This document shows, piece after piece, positions 1 to 7,628 of a DNA stretch of 64,000 nt (positions are counted from its first letter, which is position 1; each line of letters begins with the position of its first letter). The position numbers and the translations under genes are program-made. The notes under the pieces were generated by a model. The model saw only the letters and a program-made list of their open reading frames with translations. It ran no database searches and had not been told where the DNA came from. Origin of the DNA: Modicisalibacter sp049808615 (GTDB lineage: Bacteria; Pseudomonadota; Gammaproteobacteria; Pseudomonadales; Halomonadaceae). The stretch is taken from positions 41,555 to 105,554 of the forward strand of contig NZ_JBNCAN010000017.1 of the NCBI RefSeq assembly GCF_049808615.1, read 5' to 3'.

Positions 1-141
1 AAACTCCCCGGAAAAAGGTTCGACACGGCAGAAGCGGCCTTGCAACACGAGACGCTCGGGCAGCTTCGCACCTTGCCAATCGGGTACGACAGCACCAACC
101 GACCCATTACTTGGAGAATGGCGGCTGCCATGATTCGATGA
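1..141 (+). CDS. Possible C-terminal end of a gene entering from the left
   Basis: Frame 1 is open from the window edge to a TGA at 139-141, giving 46 residues ending in WRMAAAMIR. The composition looks protein-like and the stop is close to the end of the convergent SDR gene. I do not recognise the family and the start lies outside the window. It could equally be chance open frame in GC-rich intergenic DNA. Confidence 0.25.
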   Translation, partial: KLPGKRFDTAEAALQHETLGQLRTLPIGYDSTNRPITWRMAAAMIR

Positions 142-149
142 GTCGCCTG

Positions 150-1004
150 TCATGTATTCAGCACCACCCCGCCGTTGAGATGCAGCGTCTGGCCGGTCAT
201 GTAGGAGGATTCCTCGCAGGCCAGGTAGACGTAGGCCGGTCCCATCTCGCTGGGCTGTCCGGCGCGGTTCATGGGTACCTGACCACCGAAGCCCTGCACT
301 TTCTCCTGGTCAAAGCTGGCCGGGATCAGCGGCGTCCATACCGGACCGGGGGCGACGGCGTTGACGCGAATGCCCTTGTCCACCAGAGAGACCGCCAGCG
401 AGCGCATGAATCCCTGAATGGCCCCCTTGGTGGTGGTGTAGTCGATCAGGGTATTGTTGCCCTTGAAAGCGTTGATCGAAGAGGTGGCGATGATGGTGTC
501 ACCCTCACGCATGTGCGGCAAGGCTGCCTTGGCCATGTAGAAGTGGCTATGAATGTTGGTCTGGAAGGTGCGGTGCCACTGCTCGTCGGGGATCTGGGTG
601 ACATCGTCCCAGTCGTACTGCTCGGCGGCATTGTTCACCAGGATGTTGAGCTTGCCGAATTCTTTCAGCGCCCTATCGACGACTTCACGACAAAAGCCGG
701 GATCACCGACGTCGCCTTTCAGAATAAGACAGCGACGCCCTTCCGCCTCGACCAGGGCCCGGGTGTCCTCGGCGTCGCGATCCTCGTCGAGGTAGACGAG
801 CACGCAGTCGGCGCTCTCCCGGGCATAATGCAGGGCCACGGCGCGCCCGATGCCGCTGTCGCCACCGGTGATGATCGCCACCTTGTCCTTGAGCTTGTCG
901 GCGCCACGATAGCTGGCGCGGATGAACTCCGGCTCGGGCCGCATGGCGTACTCGTCGCCGGGTTGCTTGTGCTGTTCCTGTGGGGGTTGCTGCTGATCCG
1001 TCAT
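150..1004 (-). CDS. SDR family oxidoreductase (YghA / general stress protein 39 type)
   Basis: This 284-residue protein is a classical short-chain dehydrogenase/reductase, expected to be an NAD(P)-dependent cytosolic oxidoreductase. Residues 46-53 are the nucleotide-binding TGGDSGIG motif, NNAAEQ near 124-129 is the structural NNAG-type motif, and the catalytic set is a Ser at about 175-176, Tyr189 and Lys193 (YTTTK). A hydrophilic Gln/Pro-rich N-terminal extension of about 40 residues before the Rossmann fold is typical of the YghA/GSP39 subgroup. It stands alone, 135 bp downstream of pyrB on the same strand. The substrate cannot be deduced from sequence. Confidence 0.88.
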   Translation of the reverse strand: MTDQQQPPQEQHKQPGDEYAMRPEPEFIRASYRGADKLKDKVAIITGGDSGIGRAVALHYARESADCVLVYLDEDRDAEDTRALVEAEGRRCLILKGDVGDPGFCREVVDRALKEFGKLNILVNNAAEQYDWDDVTQIPDEQWHRTFQTNIHSHFYMAKAALPHMREGDTIIATSSINAFKGNNTLIDYTTTKGAIQGFMRSLAVSLVDKGIRVNAVAPGPVWTPLIPASFDQEKVQGFGGQVPMNRAGQPSEMGPAYVYLACEESSYMTGQTLHLNGGVVLNT

Positions 1005-1139
1005 GTGCGGTCACTCCTGTGGTGCACTGAATGAGGGCCGGCGCCTGCATCCATCGGCGCCGGCTACCGTCGAGGATAGAATTAGCAAGATAGAAGAGCC
1101 CTGCCCGGTTCGACAAGCGTGGCCGCCAGTCGTCTGCCT

Positions 1140-2138
1140 CTAGCGTCGAGACCGCGCCTGGGTCTGCCCGCTGACCGCCATGGACAGCACCGCCATGCGC
1201 ACGGCGATGCCGTTGGTGACCTGATCAAGAATCACCGCGCGCGATCCGTCGGCCACGGCGGACTCGATCTCGACCCCACGATTGATCGGCCCCGGGTGCA
1301 TGACGATGGCCTCTGGGTGAGCCCAGGCCAGGCTCTCCTGAGTCAGGCCGTAATAGCGGTAGAACTCGCCCTCCGAGGGCAGCAGCGCGCCGTCCATACG
1401 CTCCTTTTGCAGGCGCAGGGCGATTACCACATCGACGTCCTGCAAGCCTTCCTCCAGGCGGGTGAAGACCCGGCAGCGCCAATCCTCGACGTCCACCGGC
1501 AGCAGGGTACGTGGTGCGATGACGCGAATTTCCGCCGCTCCCAGAGTGTTGAGCGCCAGCACCTGGGAGCGGGCCACCCGGGAGTGCAGGATGTCGCCGA
1601 TGATCGCCACCTTGAGGTTCTCGAAAGCACCCTTGGCCCGGCGGATGGTCAGCATGTCGAGCATCGCCTGGGTGGGATGCGCATGGCGCCCGTCGCCGGC
1701 GTTGATGATCGCCACGTTGGGCGTGACCTGGCTGGCGATGAAGTGGGCGGCCCCGGAATCCGAATGACGCACCACGAAGGCATCCGCCTGCATCGCCTCG
1801 AGATTCTGCAGGGTGTCGAGCAGGGTTTCGCCCTTGGCGGTGGAGGAGGTCTGGATGTCCAAGTTGAGCACGTCCGCCGAGAGGCGCTTGGCGGCCAGCT
1901 CGAAGGTTGCCCGGGTACGGGTGGAGTTCTCGAAGAACAGATTGGCCACGGTGCGCCCGCGCAGCAGTGGCACCTTCTTGACCTGGGCATCCTGTACGCC
2001 ACGAAAGCTGTCGGCGGTATCGAGGATTTCGGTCAACAGCGCCTTGGGCAGCCCTTCGATGTCGATGAAGTGGCGCAAACGGCCATCGCCGGTGAGCTGG
2101 ACCCGGGCCGCGGCATTGGATGAGGTGGATGCGATCAC
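1140..2138 (-). CDS. pyrB: Aspartate carbamoyltransferase catalytic subunit
   Basis: PyrB condenses carbamoyl phosphate with aspartate in de novo pyrimidine synthesis. The 332-residue protein shows the carbamoyl-phosphate loop STRTR (72-76), the catalytic loop Lys102 (SSTAKGETL), HPTQA (154-158) and the C-terminal HPGPINRG motif. Its start overlaps the end of pyrR by four bases (ATGA), so the two genes are co-transcribed and probably translationally coupled. In Pseudomonas-type genomes a pyrC-like gene for an inactive dihydroorotase follows and forms a complex with PyrB. Here no such gene follows; the next gene is an SDR oxidoreductase. Confidence 0.97.
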   Translation of the reverse strand: MIASTSSNAAARVQLTGDGRLRHFIDIEGLPKALLTEILDTADSFRGVQDAQVKKVPLLRGRTVANLFFENSTRTRATFELAAKRLSADVLNLDIQTSSTAKGETLLDTLQNLEAMQADAFVVRHSDSGAAHFIASQVTPNVAIINAGDGRHAHPTQAMLDMLTIRRAKGAFENLKVAIIGDILHSRVARSQVLALNTLGAAEIRVIAPRTLLPVDVEDWRCRVFTRLEEGLQDVDVVIALRLQKERMDGALLPSEGEFYRYYGLTQESLAWAHPEAIVMHPGPINRGVEIESAVADGSRAVILDQVTNGIAVRMAVLSMAVSGQTQARSRR

Positions 2139-2656
2139 GAGGCCTCCTGAGGACGCGGCACCAAAGACAGGGAAAGCGGCTCGGGCCCAGATAGCTTGAC
2201 ACGATCACCGGCAGCCAATTCGAGATGGGCACCGCAGATGTCCGGCTGGATCGGCAGCTCGCGGCCCGGCAGCGATATCAACGCGGCCAATAGCACGCAG
2301 CGCGGACGCCCGTAATCGAATAGCTCGTTGAGGGCGGCTCGGATGGTGCGCCCGGACATCACGACATCATCGACCAGTATCAGATCACGCTCGTTGACAT
2401 CGAAGGGCAGGTGGCTGGTGCGAATGGTCTCCGGCAACCCCTGATGGCTGAAATCATCGCGCCAGAAACCAATGTCCAGCGTGCCCGGCATGGTGGACAA
2501 GGCCAGGCGTCGATGCAGGACATCGGCGATCCACACGCCACCGGTGTGAATACCCACTAGAGCGAGCCGCTGACGATCCAGGCCCCGCTCGCTGATGGCT
2601 GCCTCGAGCTCAGCGACCATGGCATCGAGCAGCGGTGGAATCTCGGGAAGTGTCAT
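2135..2656 (-). CDS. pyrR: Bifunctional pyrimidine regulator / uracil phosphoribosyltransferase PyrR
   Basis: This 173-residue protein belongs to the type I phosphoribosyltransferase fold. The PRPP-binding motif VDDVVMSGRT lies at residues 95-104 and an upstream GIHTGG loop at 35-40. In Gram-positive bacteria PyrR binds mRNA to attenuate pyr operons and also has weak uracil phosphoribosyltransferase activity; in gammaproteobacteria its regulatory role is less clear. It lies between ruvX and pyrB in the conserved algH-ruvX-pyrR-pyrB order and overlaps pyrB by four bases. I saw no obvious PyrR-type attenuator in the short gap upstream. Confidence 0.93.
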   Translation of the reverse strand: MTLPEIPPLLDAMVAELEAAISERGLDRQRLALVGIHTGGVWIADVLHRRLALSTMPGTLDIGFWRDDFSHQGLPETIRTSHLPFDVNERDLILVDDVVMSGRTIRAALNELFDYGRPRCVLLAALISLPGRELPIQPDICGAHLELAAGDRVKLSGPEPLSLSLVPRPQEAS

Positions 2657-2683
2657 CTACGGGCAGTCCTTTTTCAAAAGAGG

Positions 2684-3139
2684 TTAGCGATAGGCTTCAC
2701 GACCGGGCAAACCCTCGCGTTGGGCGAACCAGCCCTCGAGAATCAACTGGGCGGCCAGTCCGTCGACGCCGTCGTCGCGATAATTGCCACGATGCCCTGC
2801 TTCCCTGGCAATCGCCTTGGCCTCACGGGTCGAGCCCCGCTCGTCGACCATTTCACAGGGCTTGCCATAGCGCCCATAAAGGCGCTTGCCGAACTTGCGC
2901 GCCCGAGTACTCATCTCGGACTCGCTGCCATCCATGTTGAGCGGTAGCCCGACGACGAACAGATCCGGCCCCCACTCCTCTATCAGTTTCGAGACGGCAT
3001 TCCAGTCGGGAATGCCGTCTCGGGCAGGCAACGGCGCAAGCGCCGTGGCCCTGGCCACAAGCTCATGCCCCACCGCCACGCCGATGCGCCGGGTGCCGAA
3101 GTCGAAGGCCAGCACCTGGCGACTACCCGAGCCTGACAT
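2684..3139 (-). CDS. ruvX: Putative pre-16S rRNA nuclease / Holliday junction resolvase homologue YqgF
   Basis: The 151-residue protein has the RNase H-like fold of the YqgF family. The N-terminal LAFDFGTRRIGVAVG segment carries the first catalytic acid (Asp13), VVGLPLNMDG is the conserved central loop, and Glu/Asp residues occur in the DERGST and DDGVDGLAA segments. Family members trim pre-16S rRNA ends and have been proposed as Holliday junction resolvases. Its ATG overlaps the algH stop codon (TGATG), indicating translational coupling in the rsmE-gshB-tonB-algH-ruvX-pyrR-pyrB string. Confidence 0.95.
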   Translation of the reverse strand: MSGSGSRQVLAFDFGTRRIGVAVGHELVARATALAPLPARDGIPDWNAVSKLIEEWGPDLFVVGLPLNMDGSESEMSTRARKFGKRLYGRYGKPCEMVDERGSTREAKAIAREAGHRGNYRDDGVDGLAAQLILEGWFAQREGLPGREAYR

Positions 3140-3714
3140 CAGCTATGGCCCGCCTGACTGGTCATCAGATTCAGGTCGACCCCAAGAATCCCTGCCGCGG
3201 CGCTGAGGCGCTGCTCCGGTGGCAGATCGAAAAGCACGCCGGGCTGCGCTTCGACGGTCAGCCAGGTATTGTCCAGCAGCTCCTTCTCGAGCTGTCCCGC
3301 TTCCCAGCCACAGCAGCCCAGGCAGACCAGGAACTTCTCCGGTCCCTTGCCTGCGGCGATCGCCTGAAGCATGTCCATGGAGGTGGTCAGAGCGACATCA
3401 TCGGACACCTGCAGGCTGGAATCCCAGGGTTGGCTGCTGCCAAGATGCAGAATAAAGCCACGATCCTTATGGGTCGGGCCACCGTAATGCACCGGCATGT
3501 TACGGGACTGACATTCCGAGGCGTCGAGATCGAGCTGCTCGAGCAGGTTATCCAGGGTCAGCTCCAATGGATGATTGACGATGACTCCCATGGTGCCATT
3601 ATCGTCATGGTCACATAGAAAACTCAGGCTGCCGGCAAAATGGGGGTCTTCAAGATGCGGCATCGCCAGTAAGAAATGATTGCGAAAGCTTTGCATGGGC
3701 CTCCCTGGCGTCAA
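3139..3714 (-). CDS. algH: YqgE/AlgH family protein
   Basis: This 191-residue cytosolic protein belongs to the YqgE/AlgH family. It begins with SFRNHFLLAMPHLEDPHFAGS and carries the family motifs GVIVNHP and YGGP. The family has a known fold but an unsettled biochemical function; in Pseudomonas AlgH was linked to alginate regulation. The gene overlaps ruvX downstream by one base and the TonB-family gene upstream by four bases, so the block is tightly packed. The ORF start lies eight residues before the conserved region, and an internal ATG (MQSF) is an alternative start. Confidence 0.93.
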   Translation of the reverse strand: MTPGRPMQSFRNHFLLAMPHLEDPHFAGSLSFLCDHDDNGTMGVIVNHPLELTLDNLLEQLDLDASECQSRNMPVHYGGPTHKDRGFILHLGSSQPWDSSLQVSDDVALTTSMDMLQAIAAGKGPEKFLVCLGCCGWEAGQLEKELLDNTWLTVEAQPGVLFDLPPEQRLSAAAGILGVDLNLMTSQAGHS

Positions 3715-4652
3715 TGCACGCCAAAACTATTGCCTTTCCCGAAGCGCCAGGTCCGCGTGATGGTCAGACTGTCGCGTCCGCCCATGCCCTGGTCGAAGGG
3801 ACGATACGGTGCTGCCCCTTCTACCGTCTTCATCGCGGCCTGATCGAGTTCGGCATGTCCTGAGGATTGTATCACCTCTGCCTGGCGCAACTGACCATCA
3901 CGACCGATTACCGCTCGAATGCGCAGCTGACCATCGAGCTCTGACGGCGCCGGATAATGGCGATTGCCGTAGGTCTCCACGCGACGCGTCCAGGCATCGA
4001 TATAGCGCCTTTCAGCAGCCCGCTGGGCAGCCTGGCGCCTGGGGTCGGAATCACTACTATCGTTGCTGGCAGCCGGGGCGGAGAAGCCTTGTTGGCGCAC
4101 GCTTTCACTGGCCTGGGCCAGTAGAGCCTGACCGCTGGGCACCGTGTTCCCGCGCGAGGAGTTAGTGGGTGTCTCGGGCACCGGAGGTTCCGACACAGGC
4201 TCGGGTGTTGGAGATGGTTCAGGCGTCGGCGATGTCTTGGGAGCCGTTGGCTCCGAGGTTGGTTCAGGAGTCGGCTTGGATGCCGGCTCCGGCTGCGCCG
4301 CAGGCGGTGGCTCGGTTGCGGTTTCCGAGTCACTCGGTTCAGGTGCCGGCGTGGGTGCCTCTAGTAGCGGCGGCGTTTCGACTTGAGGAATGGGCTCCGT
4401 TGCCTTGCTATCGGTCACTGTTTCACTAGCTTCAGCAACCGCCTGTGCCGCTCCGGGCTCGACAGCGACCTGGGTCGCGAGCATCACGTCGAGACTCGTC
4501 GGCGCCTTCATGGTGGGCGTTGGAGCCAACCGCCACTGAGCCAGTCCGCCGATGACGATCGCATGCAAGAGTATCGCCACGACCCAGGCCAGAAGCGTGC
4601 GATGACGCCGGCCGATCGGCGCCTTGAGCGAGAAATCGAGGGGTGTCGCCAT
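3711..4652 (-). CDS. TonB family protein (energy transducer)
   Basis: The 313-residue protein has the TonB plan: one N-terminal membrane anchor (about residues 20-38, WVVAILLHAIVIGGLAQW), a long Pro/Glu/Thr-rich periplasmic linker (about 70-165) with repeated EPTPEP-like runs, and a C-terminal TonB domain (about 225-305, with YPAPSELDG and QSSGHAELDQAAMK). TonB proteins couple ExbB/ExbD proton flow to outer-membrane receptors. No exbB, exbD or receptor gene is nearby, but a tonB homologue between gshB and algH is the usual arrangement in Pseudomonas relatives, where its role is separate from the main iron-uptake TonB. Confidence 0.9.
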   Translation of the reverse strand: MATPLDFSLKAPIGRRHRTLLAWVVAILLHAIVIGGLAQWRLAPTPTMKAPTSLDVMLATQVAVEPGAAQAVAEASETVTDSKATEPIPQVETPPLLEAPTPAPEPSDSETATEPPPAAQPEPASKPTPEPTSEPTAPKTSPTPEPSPTPEPVSEPPVPETPTNSSRGNTVPSGQALLAQASESVRQQGFSAPAASNDSSDSDPRRQAAQRAAERRYIDAWTRRVETYGNRHYPAPSELDGQLRIRAVIGRDGQLRQAEVIQSSGHAELDQAAMKTVEGAAPYRPFDQGMGGRDSLTITRTWRFGKGNSFGVH

Positions 4653-4676
4653 AGCCGCGTCTTGCGTCTTATACCA

Positions 4677-5633
4677 TCAGCCCAGACGGCGTAGAATGGC
4701 GTCCATCAGCAAACCGGCGATATCGGTACCACGCTGATCATCGATCTCGCGCACGCAGGTCGGGCTGGTGACGTTGATTTCGGTGATGTAGTCGCCGATC
4801 ACATCGAGGCCGACGAACATCAACCCCTTGGCGATCAGCGTCGGCCGGACCTGCTCGATCAGCCAGTGGTCGCGCTTGGTCAGCTCACGACTGACGCCCT
4901 GGGCGCCTGCCGCCAGATTACCACGCGTCTCGCCGGCCATCGGCACTCGCGCCAGGCCGTAGGGTACCGGCTCACCGTCGATCAGCAGAATACGGGTGTC
5001 GCCGTTCTTGATTTCGGGAATATAGCGCTGGACCATGATCTGGCGTTGACCCCGTTCGCTGAGCTGCTCGATCACCGCACCGATATTGCGCCCTTCCGGG
5101 CCGATATGGAAGATGCCGCTACCGCCCATCCCATCCAGCGGCTTGAAGATCACATCACCCTGCTTTTCGTGGAAGCTGCGCAGTACGCGGTCACTGCTGG
5201 ACACCACACAGGGCACGCTGCATTGCGGAAACTGTTGAGCAAAAAGCTTTTCATTGCACTCGAGCAGTGCCTGAGTGGGGTTGACGATCAACACCCCTTC
5301 GCGCTCGGCGAAACCAAGCAGATAGACCGCATTGACGAAATGATCGTTCACCGGCGGGTCCTTGCGCATCAGGATCACATCGAGCTCGGCCAGCGGCGTC
5401 GCCTTGGATTCACCCAGCCGGTACCAATGCTCAGGATCGCGATAGACCTCGAGATCGCTTAGACGCGCCATGGCGCGGCCATTGTCCAGGAAAAGATCCT
5501 CCTGCTCCATGTAATGCAGCGACCAGCCTCGGTCCTGGGCGGCCCACAGCATGGCCAGGGTGGTGTCCTTCTTGTAGGTAATGTCCGCGATGGGATCCAT
5601 CACCACACCGATCTTGAGGGCGCGTTGGCTCAT
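4677..5633 (-). CDS. gshB: Glutathione synthetase
   Basis: GshB ligates gamma-glutamylcysteine and glycine with ATP in the last step of glutathione synthesis. The 318-residue protein begins LKIGVVMDPIADI, as expected for the prokaryotic enzyme. It shows the ATP-grasp elements DVIFKPLDGMGGSGIF and VQRYIPEIKNGDTRI, and the C-terminal metal/ATP-binding segment FVGLDVIGDYITEINVTSP. The length is close to that of the E. coli enzyme (316 residues). It sits between rsmE and the TonB-family gene, a conserved neighbourhood. Confidence 0.97.
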   Translation of the reverse strand: MSQRALKIGVVMDPIADITYKKDTTLAMLWAAQDRGWSLHYMEQEDLFLDNGRAMARLSDLEVYRDPEHWYRLGESKATPLAELDVILMRKDPPVNDHFVNAVYLLGFAEREGVLIVNPTQALLECNEKLFAQQFPQCSVPCVVSSSDRVLRSFHEKQGDVIFKPLDGMGGSGIFHIGPEGRNIGAVIEQLSERGQRQIMVQRYIPEIKNGDTRILLIDGEPVPYGLARVPMAGETRGNLAAGAQGVSRELTKRDHWLIEQVRPTLIAKGLMFVGLDVIGDYITEINVTSPTCVREIDDQRGTDIAGLLMDAILRRLG

Positions 5634-5699
5634 GATTCACTCTTTGAGAAGGGAATGATGCGTACAAGTATGACCCAGCGCCAAGGCTAGACCAAGGCG

Positions 5700-6425
5700 C
5701 TAGAGGTCGCCGAAATAATGCTGCAGCAAACTCAGCGCGACGACCGGGGCGGTTTCGGTACGCAGGACGCGCGGACCAAGGGACAGCGCCGTGAAGCCGG
5801 CATGCCGAGCACGGATGACTTCTTCTTCGGCAAGCCCGCCCTCGGGGCCTATCAACAGGGCGGCTTCGTTAACGTCGCGGCTCTCTTTCCAAGGGGACTG
5901 GGTAGCCGGATGCAGCACCAGGCGCAGCGGTTCCTCTCGCTCACTCAGCCAATCGCCTAGAGAACGGGGCGGGTGTATCGTCGGCAAGGTGGCACGGCCG
6001 CACTGCTCACAAGCGCTGATGGCCACACCCCGCCAATGGGTGTGCTTCTTCGCCTCGCGCTCGCCTTTTAGCCGTACATCGCCATGCTCGGTATACAGTG
6101 GCGTAATGACGGCGACACCCAGCTCGACGGCCTTCTGGATGGCGTAGTCCATGCGATCGCCCTTGGAGATCGCCTGTCCCAGATGCACTTTCAGTGGCGA
6201 CTCCCCCCGACCCGGCGAGACGGTATTCACGCATGCCACGACTCGTTTACGCCCCACCTCGACGAGTTCGGCGGCGGCCTCATGGCCACGCCCGTCGAAC
6301 AACACAAGCGCTGCCCCCTCGCGCTGGCGCAATACCGTCACGATATGTCGGGCGGCGCCCTCGGGCAGAATCAGCTCGCCACCCGGCTCGAGCGGCGCAT
6401 CGATATGGATCCGCGGGCCGCTCAT
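5700..6425 (-). CDS. rsmE: 16S rRNA (uracil1498-N3)-methyltransferase
   Basis: RsmE methylates U1498 of 16S rRNA. From the chosen start the protein is 241 residues, the family's usual size. It has an N-terminal PUA-like domain and a C-terminal SPOUT fold with the knot motifs SACEQCGRA, IGPEGGLAEEEV and LGPRVLRTETA. The open frame extends 43 codons upstream into secB, but the ATG at 6425 (MSGPRIHID) starts the conserved part and sits five bases past the secB stop. That spacing supports co-transcription with secB. Confidence 0.95.
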   Translation of the reverse strand: MSGPRIHIDAPLEPGGELILPEGAARHIVTVLRQREGAALVLFDGRGHEAAAELVEVGRKRVVACVNTVSPGRGESPLKVHLGQAISKGDRMDYAIQKAVELGVAVITPLYTEHGDVRLKGEREAKKHTHWRGVAISACEQCGRATLPTIHPPRSLGDWLSEREEPLRLVLHPATQSPWKESRDVNEAALLIGPEGGLAEEEVIRARHAGFTALSLGPRVLRTETAPVVALSLLQHYFGDL

Positions 6426-6430
6426 TGCCG

Positions 6431-6919
6431 TTACTGGGTGTTCTCGTTGCCCTCGGCTTGACGCTGTTTCTTCTGGGCGTACATGGCCTCGAAGTTCACC
6501 GGTGCCAGCATCAGCGGAGGGAAGCTGCCACGGCTGACCAGGTTGTCGACGCACTCCCGGGCATAGGGAAACAGCACGTTGGGGCAGAAGGCGCCCAAGG
6601 TATGATCCAACTGCTCGCCTTGAAGCCCGGTGATGCGGAATAGGCCACCCTGCTCGATCTCGGCCAGGAAACAGGTATTACCCGTCTCGCTGTGATTGAT
6701 CTGAGCGGTTACCTTGACCACCACCTCGTAGAGATCTTCGCCGATCTGGGTGCTGTGAGTGCCTAGATCGACATTGACCTTGGGCTTGAAGGCCTCCTGG
6801 AACACCTGGGGCGAATTCGGCGACTCAAACGAGATATCCTTGATATAGATACGCTGCAGGGCGAACTGCAACTGCTGCTGATTCTGACCTTGTGCAGACT
6901 GATTGTTCTCTTCCGCCAT
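6431..6919 (-). CDS. secB: Protein-export chaperone SecB
   Basis: SecB is a cytosolic tetrameric chaperone that keeps preproteins unfolded and delivers them to SecA. The 162-residue protein has the conserved RIYIKDISFESPNSP segment, the acidic EVVVKVTAQ strand, LGAFCPNVLFPYARE, and GSFPPLMLAPVNFEAMY near the end. In many relatives a glutaredoxin gene (grxC) lies between the rhodanese gene and secB. Here the 65-bp gap holds no gene. Confidence 0.97.
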   Translation of the reverse strand: MAEENNQSAQGQNQQQLQFALQRIYIKDISFESPNSPQVFQEAFKPKVNVDLGTHSTQIGEDLYEVVVKVTAQINHSETGNTCFLAEIEQGGLFRITGLQGEQLDHTLGAFCPNVLFPYARECVDNLVSRGSFPPLMLAPVNFEAMYAQKKQRQAEGNENTQ

Positions 6920-6984
6920 GGTGAAGCTCCCTTGTAGAACCTTGTATGAACTTACATAAACTCGTGTGAACGCTCAGGAGTCGT

Positions 6985-7404
6985 TTACTTCCTGACCACA
7001 GGCAGATTGTCGGCCTGCCACTGTGCCATCCCGCCCTTGAGCTTGGACACTCGCTCAAAGCCGGCCTTGGTCAGCTTGGCCACGGCAGTGCCCGAGGCCT
7101 GTCCGTGCTTGCAGGCCACAATGACCGGCTTGTCCTTGAATTTGTCCAGCTCTTTCATCCGCTCGTCGAGCTTGCTCTGGGGGATATTGCGCGCACCGGC
7201 AATATGGCCGGCCTTGAAGTCGTTGGCATCGCGAATATCGACGACCACGGCATCCTCGCGATTGATCAAGGTAGTGGCCTGGCTGGCATCGACACCGTGA
7301 TTACCGCGCTTGAACTCGTAGGCGAGCCAGGCCGCGAGCACAGCAATGAAGGCACCCACCAGAAGTGGATGGTTCTGAATGAATTCGAACAACTGATCGA
7401 TCAT
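6985..7404 (-). CDS. Membrane-anchored rhodanese-like protein (YibN type)
   Basis: The 139-residue protein has one N-terminal membrane segment (about residues 12-30, HPLLVGAFIAVLAAWLAYEF) followed by a single rhodanese domain. The active-site loop is CKHGQASG, with the catalytic Cys at about residue 98, and the DIRDANDFKAGHIAGARNIP motif precedes it. This matches YibN, encoded next to grxC-secB in E. coli. It probably handles sulfane sulfur at the inner membrane; the acceptor is unknown. It is divergent from gpmI across a gap of about 220 bp. Confidence 0.93.
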   Translation of the reverse strand: MIDQLFEFIQNHPLLVGAFIAVLAAWLAYEFKRGNHGVDASQATTLINREDAVVVDIRDANDFKAGHIAGARNIPQSKLDERMKELDKFKDKPVIVACKHGQASGTAVAKLTKAGFERVSKLKGGMAQWQADNLPVVRK

Positions 7405-7628
7405 GGGTCCGTATAGCTCTTGTTGAAGTCGGCGGCACGTTTAAATAGCGCGCCTAGTATACACAAGCCATCGCCGGACGTCCGTCCCCCACACCCCTTT
7501 GAGATGGTTGTAACGCCGGGCACTCCCTAAGGTATGATGACATCAATGAACATGAGTCGCGAAACGGATGCGCGCCTTTCACACCGTGCGGCAAGCCCAG
7601 ACAACGCTATATTACGAGGCACTTTTTC

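Noticed and set aside
111..1034. Plus-strand 307-residue frame opposite the SDR gene
   Set aside because: The minus-strand SDR has all catalytic motifs; this frame has none recognisable.
1119..2123. Plus-strand 334-residue frame opposite pyrB
   Set aside because: It is a shadow of GC-rich pyrB, which is fully conserved on the minus strand.
4144..4386. Gly/Ser/Val-rich repeat peptide on the plus strand
   Set aside because: It is the complement of the Pro/Glu-rich linker of the TonB-family gene.
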